A stretch of DNA of 64,000 nucleotides from Albugo candida (taxonomy: Eukaryota; Oomycota; Peronosporomycetes; Albuginales; Albuginaceae): positions 335,745 to 399,744 of the forward strand of contig CAJNAR010000010.1 in the NCBI GenBank assembly GCA_905220665.1, given 5' to 3'. Shown piece after piece: positions 22,700 through 34,197 of this stretch. The position numbers and the translations under genes are program-made. Position 1 is the stretch's first letter; every line of letters begins with the position of its first letter. The notes under the pieces are model-generated. The model searched no databases and was not told where the DNA came from. It saw only the letters and a program-made list of their open reading frames with translations.

Positions 22700-24530
22700 C
22701 GTGAACCCCAACGACTGATTGCGATCGCTCAACAAGATCGATTTTGTGAACATCGTCAGCTTTGCAAATTGCCAATATGCTTGTTAGTGACCATCACGAG
22801 CTGCGAGATGTACTGCTGTTTGATGATGTTTCAGCTCTTCAAGTATTGAAAAGAGCATCGACAATCAGATCGTCTCTACGATCCGCAATATTGATAAATC
22901 TTCGGCGTTGACGATATTAGGTGTACACCGGACCTCCAGCAGCATCAAAGCAACTTGTTCATCTCTTGCCAGCATATAATGAAGTATTCCCATTGCATCG
23001 GCGTCTTGTGTGATACGTCTTTATCCAATCCAGCTGAATTCCCACTACTTGAACGGTGTCATGTAGCGATCAAGAACATTGGAGTTGTAGTCATTTTGTA
23101 GCAAACGTAACTCGTTGTGACATGAATGCAATTGGCAGCGACATGCAAGATCGACCCAGGGATTTGAAATGACTGACCGCGCTATTAATGGCGTCTTCAT
23201 CGTCGAACACGAAATCTCTACTCAATCGCAGTCGCAAAGTTCCACGATCATTCAATTCTGCGATACTTTCCAGTGATATTGCGGTTGATCGAGAGCTTTC
23301 GTCGGAGGAGTCATCGGACATTGGGTCTGAACTTCCTTGCCTTGCACGAATGAGCTTGGGATCGTTCGAAGATGCCTCGTCTTTCAACTTCAGAAGCTGA
23401 CTAACTCTATCAGTTTGTGTGTTGCCGCTCGATGAATTGATATCCGACGAAACTTTTCGAATTAAGCTGCAGATTCAAACGCAAGCGATTTCTAACGACT
23501 GAATTGATGAATCTGTACACATACGTGTACCCTTGCCTGGACACTTTCGATAAACTCTACTTTCCATTTTGCTAGCTGTGATACAACGAATTGTTTGACT
23601 GCTAGATTGATGATGAATCATTCAATCAGGGTATCTGAACGAATTCATATTCACAGCTTCCAGCATATCGCCAGCGCGTAATTGATCATAAATATGTCTG
23701 GAAAAAACTTGGAAAATATTGTGGTGTCGTTGGGCTTGGGCATCGCACATAATGGCAACCGGTGACTCCAACTGTATAACCAACTCAGTCAACTGATTCC
23801 AAAAATGGTCCTTAAACTACACTAATTTGTCACATTATCATTGGTGCTAGCTTGACGTGAAAGCTGCATCCGTCTGCTTCTTGCGAGAACCAAATTTCTA
23901 TTCCGGATGGAAATTGTCATCAAACTGGCAACAAAGGGCTTCGTTGATCGCTTGATAAAGTTGATAGGTTACGAGCAGAGCGCATCTTGATCTTCTGACA
24001 AAAGCCAAATGTATCACATACCGCTTGAGCTGCGTAATGATGAATAACAAATAAGTGGATGGCTTGGTGGGTACTATAGGCAGTGAAATGAGGAGATTCA
24101 CCATGTTGACGATACAATTTCGATGCAAAGTTTTGTTGATTCCCTCGGGGGACTATACATTTCCTCATCCAAAATAGTCAGAATACCGCATGGTTTCGCT
24201 TGAATGAGATCTATGCGCGCGCTGTTGTCGGGAAAATTAATAAAGCTCCATTCAATCGCTTCACAACAACACATTTCTTGTGCAATAAGGTAACGATTCG
24301 TGTAAAGTGTTGCTAAGTCTCTCGTTGGCATAATTGATACAAAGCTGCTCGACAGAATAATGGCTCCAATCCTCGAACCCAGAAATATCTAGCAAGCCGA
24401 AAATGAGCTTCTCCGTCTCATCTTCAAACGTGACTCGTCGAATGTTGCGATGCATGAGTCAGTTGAACAGCTGACCGTATGTATATCGTGCCATCGCGTC
24501 CCGTGTCTTCCACACGCTGGCTTAACACAT
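22700..24530 (-). pseudogene. Myosin heavy-chain relic with ankyrin-repeat tail
   Basis: The motor text is clear despite frameshifts: RDAMARYTYGQLFN near 24490; GLLDISGFEDWSHYSVEQL then CINYANERL (24261-24455), the relay region of myosins; INFPDNSARIDLIQAKP and GILTILDEEM (24098-24331); and NFASKLYRQHGESPHF with HHYAAQAVCDTFGF (23920-24168). Downstream, a Ser/Asp-rich tail (23091-23500) leads to ankyrin-like text (GILHYMLARDEQVALMLLEV, TAVHLAARDGH) near 22780-23010. Myosins move on actin; oomycetes have several lineage-specific tail types. The P-loop and switch I parts are not found. An in-frame TGA follows GQLFN, so it cannot encode a motor. Confidence 0.7.
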
Positions 24531-26590
24531 GTGTCTCATATTTTGGTCACATAATTGGATCCATTGTTGACGATTTCGTGTTCGCATGAACATGGATCCT
24601 TTCATTCGAAACTGCACAATTGCAACTTCATTGATCATCTGATTCCCCAAAGGCGATAGCATGGCCAATGCCCGGAATTGGCATTAATTAAAAGCCATCA
24701 CTTCCATAGCTACTTTCAAATTATCAAAAAGCGTTCGATCATCAATCGATCCTTCGTATGGAAGCAAGTAATATAGGGAATATAATTCAATCGATTTGGA
24801 TGAAAGAAACTAACGCTTCTTAACTTCGGCATTGGCTCGAGGCAGCAATTCAGGTGCAATAATTGCCTTCCGTTTTCGCTTAATATGCTAGACGAACATT
24901 TTTTGGCCAGCGGGAGAGAATAGGTAGATGGTTATAGCGCATTTGTACGTCTGCAATAACGATGCCAAGTACCCAGATGATGTGTCCGAGTACCGTAGTG
25001 TAGTACGCAAAGAACAAACGTACCTGAACATCTGTCTACCTTAAGGCTATAAAAGTACAATTATTCCCATTATAACGTCATGGAACGGGTTATCAGATTT
25101 CGTGAACTCTACTGTCCACGAGACATAGCTCCAGGCCGCTTTTTGTAAAACTCCGATATCGACGTTGATTCGCGTGGGTTTGGCTAGATGCGAGCTATCC
25201 AATCCAAGTGCTTCAGCATGACTGTTATGTGGCGCTATCACCGGGGAACCGAAGCTGGTGGATGTTGTTTTTACAAGGGCGCACTTCAAGTGGACTCTAC
25301 GATAAGCTTGAAACTTACGCTTGGTCACATCGACTGCATACTTCGCAATTATTTTAAGAAAGGATTTTGTAGGGAATTCCAGGCTCTCTTCTCATGTTAA
25401 AAGTTCTCAAAGGTTTTCGATGCAGATGGTGCGAATAAGTCATAAAGCTGCCAGAAGAATCCTTGCTGTAGTCCGTCTGGAAGTTTCACAAGCGACGTCA
25501 AAACAAGTGATGGTGGTCCTACGTTGATGTATCGATTACAGCGAAACGATAAAATTATACAATTTCGACATTGTGTGGAATCATTTACAAATTGTCAAGA
25601 TTCGACATTCTGCAGAGAGCTTATTCTGATGAGTTTGTGTTGCGAAATTTTAATGGACACTGTATCAAGCCGCGTATGACTAGTACAAGTGAACCAAAGC
25701 TGTTCAAGTAAACGATCACAAAACGTATACAAATGCACAAGTGGGTCTAGTATCTGTGCATAATGGAAGCTTATGGTACAATTTACATCCGCGACAACAA
25801 AGGCGTCATGTATGTTCAATTCATTTTCTGATGACTGGGCTCCATCCCAGAAGACCTTTTAGCTTTGATTGAGGTCTTACAACAACCGATTCAGCTCGCC
25901 TCATTCCAGGGAACTTGACATGTTTTCCGTCAGCCAAAGAAAGATGTTGTAATAAATTGGTGCCCAGCCAAGTACACGTTTGGCGAACATCGAACATGCA
26001 TTTATTAGATGACACGCGAACTGTGCGTGCAAGCACGCTACGACAGATGGAAGATGTACAGGAACAAGGCGTAAATCGGGATCACTTCTTGTGCCTCTGA
26101 AGCTGACAGAAGCTTACTGAAATTACCTCTCGAGAACCCCGTCTCCAAACTTGGTGATCATACAGCTGATCTCTAATCCATGGTGCGCTTTGTTGACAGG
26201 CTCCATCGAGAAGAACTGATTCCTCGGTCTAACTACTTGGCAAAGCGTTCCTTTACGTACGGATCAAACTAGTTACTGCGAACAAATGGCAACGCAAACA
26301 TCAGCGGATAGCACGATTGCACAGTGCGTTTGAGTCGCCAAGCCATAGACACTGATGTACTTTTTCATGCAATCACTCTTGAACAGCAGGGATCTGAAAC
26401 GTATAGGATGGTGCCACGTAAGATTCCGCGTGAAGTTAAAAGTACGGTTCTGAATACCCGCAGGAGAAAAATTGATATGTATTGAGTGATTATGATGTCT
26501 TAGAATCAAAGAACCTCGTAATTGTCCTTTTGATGCACGCAGAACGGATTTCCGGGCGTTGAGGAATCACATACCCAATTAACTCATCTT
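24531..26590. other. Unidentified relics, no supportable gene
   Basis: Minus-strand frames at 25047-25328 (INVDIGVLQKAAWSYVSW), 25821-26036 and 26273-26509 look partly protein-like, but they lack ATG starts, family motifs or continuity. They may be further decayed host genes. The N-terminal myosin motor would be expected near 24600-25000 but is not readable. Confidence 0.3.
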
Positions 26591-26595
26591 TGTGC

Positions 26596-27714
26596 TCAGC
26601 TCTCCCACGCTCCACTCATCTGCTTCTCTTTCCTTTTTTTTTCTTCTTCGGTACTCTCCTTTGGCAAGATAAATTTATATCTGCGTCGGCCAGCGCTATT
26701 ATCGATGATGATGGTATAACCCTTGAAAAGGCTGTAAGGCAGCCCCCATTCATTTCTCTGTCGGCGAATATACGAACGAACGTCTTTTCCATCTTCAGAA
26801 CACATTGGGACGGCGATGTGTACTGGTGGCTTGCTTGAAATTGTCATCGTCAGTACGTCTACATGAGTAACGTCCTTAGTTAAATAATTTAAGCATCCCG
26901 TACGTTTGCAGAGGTCACCTTCTTTTGAAACTTGAGTATCCTTGAGATACTCTTCCGGAATTCCGAGCGTATCAGCAAAGGTAAAATCTTGATCGGAGTA
27001 TTGTTTATCTTTGAATGCAACATTGGCAAGCTTAGTTTCCAAATAGTATATGAAGCCAGATTCGACGTGACCGGAGGTTTTCTGAGCACCTGACTTATCT
27101 CCTACGTAAATCGTTTCACTCTCATCCGTTATTTCATAGAAGTAGATCTCTGGTGGAGCATTGCTGAGGAAAGTTTCGAGATCGAGTAGTGCGACGGTTC
27201 CATCCTTTGTTTCTCGCATGCCGTTGAGCCACGCGGGCGGGAAAAACACTTGTTTATCACTCAGAATATCTTCGAAGAAGCCCGTAACTCTCCAACACGG
27301 ACCAAATCCACCATTCGGAACCGTTTTTTTTAATTCTTTCCATTGAGGAGCTGTAGGCCGGTTACTTGGATCATAGAGATGTGATTTTATATCGTCAGGG
27401 GTGGCTATTACAGTTACTTTTATCTGTATGGCTTCACCTTTGAGATCATTATGTTGCACAATTACTTTCTTTCCAGGCCAGCACTTTTCCAAAGCACCCT
27501 CAGGGTTAAAATCACCACTACGATAGAAAGTCATCACATGATACATTAAATCTTCATGTTCATCATGTACGTTCGCGATTTCTACAGCCATCCCTACTCG
27601 AAAGCTTGCGGGACCTTCGGGTTTGATCAATTTGATGTAATAACCGCTCACGAAATGATGATACGCTACCGAAACTCCAAGCAGGGCTATATAATACGCC
27701 TTTAATCGATACAT
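26596..27714 (-). CDS. Intact secreted protein, 372 aa, candidate effector
   Basis: This is an uninterrupted frame from the ATG at 27714 to a stop at 26596. Residues 1-24 form a signal peptide (MYRLKAYYIALLGVSVAYHH, then FVSG). The mature part is hydrophilic, with only a few cysteines and a strongly basic/acidic C-terminus (EEEKKRKEKQ). There is no transmembrane segment after the signal, no C-x2-C-x5-G motif and no enzymatic motif that I recognise. It is the only complete intact non-transposon gene in the window and is surrounded by pseudogenes. That context suggests selection keeps it open, as expected for a host-interaction protein. Function is unknown; the effector role is inference from secretion and location. 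Confidence 0.7.
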   Translation of the reverse strand: MYRLKAYYIALLGVSVAYHHFVSGYYIKLIKPEGPASFRVGMAVEIANVHDEHEDLMYHVMTFYRSGDFNPEGALEKCWPGKKVIVQHNDLKGEAIQIKVTVIATPDDIKSHLYDPSNRPTAPQWKELKKTVPNGGFGPCWRVTGFFEDILSDKQVFFPPAWLNGMRETKDGTVALLDLETFLSNAPPEIYFYEITDESETIYVGDKSGAQKTSGHVESGFIYYLETKLANVAFKDKQYSDQDFTFADTLGIPEEYLKDTQVSKEGDLCKRTGCLNYLTKDVTHVDVLTMTISSKPPVHIAVPMCSEDGKDVRSYIRRQRNEWGLPYSLFKGYTIIIDNSAGRRRYKFILPKESTEEEKKRKEKQMSGAWES

Positions 27715-27944
27715 CTTGACTGTGTCGAATGTCCGTCGAGTATTTGATTATGGGTAAGAGTTTCCGGGTGATACAATATGGAAGCTTTTTTATTCCCGCC
27801 GTCCAGTTGTAAATTCCTACAGCTGGTAACAACGTTTTTCCGAAGCATCGCTTTGCGAGCATGGAAGCAAACTTACAAAAGGCAGGTTAGGCACATAGGT
27901 GTACAGTGCTGTAATCGTGTTTTTTGCCCGCAAATGGACAGCTT

Positions 27945-28290
27945 TAGTGTAATTGAATGCGTATCTTCCAGAAGTCAAAGAAAAAACATACCCTATTTGA
28001 AAATATGGAAAGAAACTTACAACGTTTTACACCTGGGAGGCAACGTAATCATTCCTTACTCAACGATTACCTACTTTCTAAATAAAATATACAAGCGCAA
28101 CAATTATTACAGTAAGATTGCGCACCTGGTACGCAAAGGTGCACGGTATACCAGTCGTGCTCGGCTTCCTACAAATAGACAACTTTGATTTGATAAAATG
28201 CGTATCTGGCGAAAATAGAACAAGAAGCTTACAACATTTTAAAGCTGGGAGGTAATGTAATCATTCGCCTCACCTAGCCATCATGTACTG
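27945..28290 (+). repeat. Imperfect direct repeat
   Basis: Text around 27955-28055 (GCGTATCTTCC...GAAACTTACAACGTTTTA...CTGGGAGGCAACGTAATCATTC) recurs at 28198-28268 with scattered changes. The offset is about 220-240 bases. The 136-codon plus frame over 27778-28188 spans the first copy and is probably fortuitous. Confidence 0.5.
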
Positions 28291-28302
28291 TACATAAAAA
28301 TT

Positions 28303-28720
28303 CCCTCAGTTTGATATGATTGGCTATGTTCGAGACGTTTCAATATGATTGGCTAATACCGAGACTGAGAATTCAACCATATCGACTGCGAAAGAGGCTA
28401 TCATTCTCACCCGGAAACATCTTTAAAGACCAGGTTTATAGACCATGAGTTTCTTATGTCATGAATGACCCCTACACAGTTAAATATTAGGTCACAGTTT
28501 ACAGAATAGAATAGTTTTGTGTTATTAACAAACCGTGAACTACGAAATATTCCAACAACACTGAGCTAGACGAACAAACTCGAACGCTAACTGAACACAA
28601 AATTGAGCGCAAAATAGTTCACGTCGAAAAGTAGCGGGCAGTGCAATCATTTTGTCCCTTAACTAGGCGTACGTTAGCACTATCCAAGCATGAAATTAGC
28701 CAATCATATCAAACTGAGGG
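28303..28720. mobile_element. MITE with perfect 24-bp terminal inverted repeats
   Basis: The first 24 bases (28303-28326, beginning CCCTCAGTTTGATATG) are the exact reverse complement of 28697-28720. No coding capacity lies within the 418 bases. An inner copy of ATATGATTGGCTA follows the left end. I see no convincing target duplication. A truncated relative lies at 14206-14537. The autonomous partner is not in the window. Confidence 0.75.
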
Positions 28721-28749
28721 GGTTTTACCGGTTCCCTTTTTTATATTAT

Positions 28750-31700
28750 TTATGAAAATAATAATACGCTCCTAGATTGTTGGTCGCCTTAAGGTAAAAA
28801 AGCACATCAAACGCAAGCAACTCCTTCACATCGTAACGTAAGAGCGCCCAAATCGAATATCTCTTTCTCGGTATGGGTCCCACGCGCACAAGAAACAGAA
28901 TACGAAACAATTTGGCCGTGGAATCGATCGCGTAATTTGAAAAAATGGACAAAGAAGCGCCAAGTGAGCAGCGAATGAATTGCTGTCGGAAGTCTCAATC
29001 ACAGTCAGAAAGGTTTCTTCTTCCACTCGGCTGTACGCTCTCCTCTGATACCAAATAATCCAATCGGACAAAGTCCATTCCTGCTCCCTCAAAATCCGAT
29101 CCCAGCACGAGCCTCGCGGTCTCGACTTTGAATCAGTTTGCTGCTTTAATCCAGTCGCATCAGTTGTCTGCAGGTCGCGTAATCGACCTCTTGTTCCCAT
29201 TTCCATGACATTATTCCTTGTAATGTATCGTACAATGTGACAAGACCCGCGATCGTATTGAGATTTGGTGATACATCAGGTCGTGAGGCGCGCAATAGCT
29301 CATGTATATTCTCTTCCAAATTTAATTCGGACTCAATCGTCTTTGGATCAGCCACAGTCTGGAACGCAAATGCAAAATCCACGTCCGTGTATGAAGGTCA
29401 TCCGTCAAAGATAAGGTCGTACAATTGTTGTTCTCGCTCATGAGTGCGGTAATGAAGCAGAATGGCTTGAGCGAGCATCAGGCCTTGAGCGCCGGAATTA
29501 GTGTCGACGCATCTTGCAATTTCATGCAGCCATGGGACTCGACCACATTCGAAAGCGGTTGATTTTTCCAGCATCATGTCCGTCGAAAGGATCGTATACA
29601 CTGCCTATATTTGAGATAACACTTGGCTTGTACCTGCGTCAAGCGATCGTGTGCAGCTCCATTCCAGAAAAAGCAACAGTTCGTTCATTTCTGGAGGACC
29701 ATTAACGTACAGGAAGACGAATTCACCGCTTGGAATCTGATGTGTTAGCTGCCGTCCACTCGCCATTTTGACTGTCATATCTTTCAGCATCTCCATTACC
29801 ATCTCAAAGCGTTTTTGTGTCCAGGACAATCGCAAGGGTTGTTCATCCCACAGAAACAACACCGTTAGCATTATCATGATCTGGGCTTCCTGAACAGACA
29901 TCATCTCTCTGACAACGCGGACGAACCTCTTTTGATCGCGTGTTTATTTTATTTTCTCAAGCACGCCAGTACATCGCCAACCTCAATATGCGTCTTCAGT
30001 ATCAATTCCATCCAGCCAGTATCACCAGCATCTCGTTGAAGAAGCCACAATGCATTCAGCAGTATATCCCTCTTTATCTTTTCGTCTTTGCGTCCTCGTA
30101 TTCGTGACACGAGATCTAGACGCACTTTCAACTGCTTTTCCGTATCAGCTGATCACCGACTCGCTGTAAATACTGGAATTATGTGCTTTTTTTCGATGAC
30201 ATCATTGAGCCCACAAACGCTCCGTGAAAGTTGATCCGGTTTTCATCGGATACCACGGGAAGAAAGGGAGAGCTCGCCTCTTACAAATCCGCCGGTGATT
30301 CCATCCGCTCACACATTTCATGCAGATAAAGCAAACGAACGTGCTCACAGGTATATGATGTAATTGTAGTAGCATCTTACTGATGAGTTGATGTTTTGCG
30401 CCAATACAAATGGGAGTACTGCTTTGAGCGGGACGCTATGAGTCGGACAGCAAGTATCTCTCATCAGCGCTTCTCTGTTCTCCCTTTCGGCCATGAGCTC
30501 AAAGTCGATACGCTGTTCAGAGAGGTCTTGAGTCCTTTGAGACAAGCATAAAGCAGCGTTCATCGTCGATAACATGCGTCCGAGAGCTTCAAATCTAAAG
30601 TCGTTGATGACTTTTCTGCAGGCGTTTATAACAACCCAACAGCGTTCGAAATACAAAAATGAGAGTCGTGTAATCCGTCCCACTCAATTCATCATAAATA
30701 TTGAGCAGAAATGGCACGAGTCTATTCGGTTGAGTAAGAGCTTCTTGAACAGGATGCACGGAATCAAACGGTTGAAGCGGCTGCGACGTTGTAAAAGCAT
30801 GCTCAATGTATGCGAGAAGACAGGTGTACGGGTCAATCTCAAACTGAATTGCAAATGACATGGCGATCGAGTACGTTCTTTGTTGTGTTGCGAGTGACTC
30901 CAGTACATGACTGCGATAAATTGCGTCCTTGTCGAATCAATCGACTTGAAGATTTGAAAGTGCTTCTTCAAGTGATGAAAGTGTGTCCACACGGGTCGAT
31001 GATTGGATTTGTGACTCGCAAGGTCGGGTGAGCTCCGTCAGGCGACGAATCTCATTCTCAAGCTCACAGAATAGCGTAAGGAAAGCTGATAGCTGAGGAT
31101 GACTCAACTTCTTAATGTGCTCCTTCCAATAGGGCAGTAGCGTCTGAAATCCGTCTTCGTTCTTCGAAGAATGAATAATCCAATGTGATGGTACGTGACA
31201 ATCGTAAATGCGCCTGCTTTGATAGTTGACTTACATAGAGCCTGGAGCCACCCAACTTTATCGGTTGCGTTAGTCAAGCCAAGTTGAAGTCGTATGTATC
31301 GTTCGTTTGAAGCGTGATTCTCAAGTACAGCTAGATCGAGTCCAGCTGAAAGTTCCAATTGCCAAAGTCTGTTCAGTATCGACTTGAGACGATATCGAGG
31401 ACAAATTTGTAGTACGATGATGACCAAACGTTCCGAAACAGATTCATTTCCAGTGTTTTTGCGAGCACTCAAAATGCACCGATCTTTTCCTCTTCTGAGA
31501 AACAAGAATCGATTATAATCTCCATACAGAGCGACTTCTGATCAACAAGGCATGAACACTCAACCTTTATAGCTCTTGTCTTGACTGAACGATCACCGGA
31601 CGTTCAAAAGATGGAGTGAATACTTCCAGGTTAAACGTGTGGATGTATTATCACCAGCTGCATACGATCTTCTGCAGACATCTTTTGCCACTCTCCAAAT

Positions 31701-32820
31701 CTCACTCCAATACTCAATCTATAGCGATAAGCGGCTGTATAAAGCTGCTCGGTAGCCTCCCTGACTGATGCCAAACAAGGATGCGACGAGAGCTGCGATG
31801 GTAATAGCTCTAGCACCTCGTACATGATGGCCAGCTGCCCAAATGTATCATAAAAAATCTAATAAACGCCGACGTCATCTCTTCCATTCGATGCGTATAC
31901 GATAAGGACGTGTACTGGCTGATAGCTCGCAGATCTTCACCCGATAGATCTATTCTCTTGTTATCGTCTTGTTCCAGCTCAAGCTTCATCACGTCGCTTG
32001 CAGCATTCAGACCGTAAAAGACCGCATCACCGAAGCGATTACGGGAATCCATTCTGTATGGGTGTGCGGTGAGGTTGGGAGACACGCTAAGATGCTCAAT
32101 CGATGACGCACGAGATTCCATTCATTACGCATCCACGAAACCTTCAGTGCGTCAATATCTTTCGCTGAAGCCAAAAGCATCGCCATGTCCACAAGATTGA
32201 TATCACGAACTTTGAGATACCAGTAAGAGTCATATCGTTCCGCTTGTGGACGCTAGTAACTTCATTGTGCCCAAGCGGTATAGCCATCATCTGCGTTTTA
32301 AGGTTGCGAATACAGAGTCTCGTGTGCGGCCCAATTGAGGCATTCGTTCCATACTTTTGGCCGTGGATAAGATTGTGCAGAGACTCTGCTGTTCGACAAA
32401 GGAATCGTACTGGATATTTGGTAGTGCTCTGAAAGTAGCCTCTTGTGTTGGTGCATCATGTGCGAAACCATACGTCGAAAACGATGAGGAAGATTGGCGA
32501 AAATACTGCTCCCAAACACGTTCATAACCTTCTTCAGGGCTTAATTCATCAGAGCAAGGGTTATCTCCAGCAAAGCAACAGCTTTATCCAATAAATCTTC
32601 TGCTACCAGCGCCATAATCCCACTGAAGACTTTGGTAAGGAATGTGTGGATACAAAGGCTGTTTTGGATCCCATTACGGATACCGCCATATCAATTGGTG
32701 GCCATGAGGCTCGGGAGCAGTCAAGTAAACCATCGACTGGGTGCCAAACACTTCAAAGTGGGCGAGTGATGCGGTAGAACTGGGAATTGCTTTAATGCAG
32801 CACTGCTGATGACAGCTATT
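28750..32820 (-). pseudogene. Large alpha-solenoid protein relic, Sec39/NBAS-like or Rod-like
   Basis: More than ten consecutive minus-strand frames switch every 200-400 bases, yet together read as one long helical protein. The clearest block (32007-32192) reads DIDALKVSWMRNEWNLVRHR then LSILACLPTSPHTHTEW. This resembles the 'D-A-L...HRL-x-IL-x-x-P-x-T' segment of NBAS/Sec39 proteins, which tether Golgi-to-ER vesicles with RINT1 and ZW10. The related kinetochore protein Rod is the main alternative. Other readable pieces are PYTCLLAYIEHAF with LVPFLLNIYDELSGTDYTTL (30595-30861) and FLWDEQPLRLSWTQKRFEMV (29605-29904). Frameshifts and stops throughout mean no protein is made. Confidence 0.45.
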
Positions 32821-34188
32821 GCGTCCCATTGTTTCGTCTCCACTGTATTACATTCTCACAAACTTCTCATTTTCGCGAATTGCAATATACCCATCTCCAT
32901 GGTGCATGCAGAGCTTTGATCATCGACCAAGAAGCTCTGATCCACAATATTCCCATGGATCGTTTTGGAATGTTCAATTTCCGTTGGACCAAGAATCAAG
33001 GTACTGTCGAACAGCTCCTGCGATGTGGATACGCAGTCAAGTGTTGGGACCTGCTACAGACTACAAGATGATGCTCCTTGTGACTGCGAACACTCTGTTG
33101 CTGAGATATCTCAACTGAATGCCAATGTGTCTGTATACTGATGAAATGCAAAGGAAACCAGCCTACAATGCCATTTCCGAGCATCCGACAGTAACTTTCC
33201 CGATACGATGTCCTGAACGTAATGGTATGCGATTTTCGCCTCACGCAACACGACTAAGAAGTGCTTTTCTCCGTGGCCAAATTGCGATAGAATGGTTTAC
33301 TGAGTGCTCCATTGGAAATCCAATATGTCATCCGGAAAGAGCTGCGAGCATTGGAGTCTGTACTGCGACTCGCCTTGCTCGTCTGGTGACAGGATCCAAA
33401 AGCGAGAGGCCACAACAGTCTCCGCTTTCATTTCGAGAGAAGTTACCAGTAGATTCTGTGCGTAAGAGCTTTATGTAATTTTCCATCTATTAGAGGAGAA
33501 TGTGGCCGTTGGGGATGGAGAGCTCAGCTTGGAAGTGTCAGTCGGAAGGTCGCCTCATATTGAATGATGCGAAAATTGCATGCAGTTGATTGGGGAGATA
33601 CATGAAGGCTATACACAGCGCTTCAGAGTCATTCGTATCGCAAGATGCCACGACATGGAGGAGATCAGTGTCATTAGGAAATTTACACGTTCTTTGACTG
33701 TTCAGATAGCACGGTGTCCTGAGGGAAGGATGTGATTGGGTATAATGCGACCGTGTATGCATTCGATGTGATTTGGTGGGGAAAAAGCGGTCAAGAAGCA
33801 GTTTAGGGATTTTTTGGTACCCTGCTTTGTCTCGATAAATATAGTAATGTTGATGTTATGAATGTATGCGCTTGTAATATACAGTAGAGGCGATAGAAGT
33901 CGTAATAATCACGAACGCGTTTTATTAGAAAGATTTTGATACAGGGATTAGTTTGAGGATAAAAGAATAAAGTGAATCGAATGATGAGAGTTTTATTACC
34001 TACGTAAAGCTATATATTAGAACAGAAAATGAAGGAAGTTTGAATGTTTTGAACGTCAGTACCCAAGTATAGCTAGATATTACATTATACAATATACAAA
34101 GTGTTGATGTTATGAATGTATATACGTATACTATGTTGAATTGAAAGGGGCTTGGATAGAAGATAATAAGGGGCACGACGTCCGAGAA
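32821..34188. other. Unidentified; no supportable gene
   Basis: Plus-strand frames at 32829-33071 (MDRFGMFNFRWTKNQGTVEQ) and 33119-33478 look like another decayed gene, but I cannot place the family. The motif GTTGATGTTATGAATGTAT occurs at about 33850 and again at about 34102. Confidence 0.3.
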
Positions 34189-34197
34189 AAATGTAAA

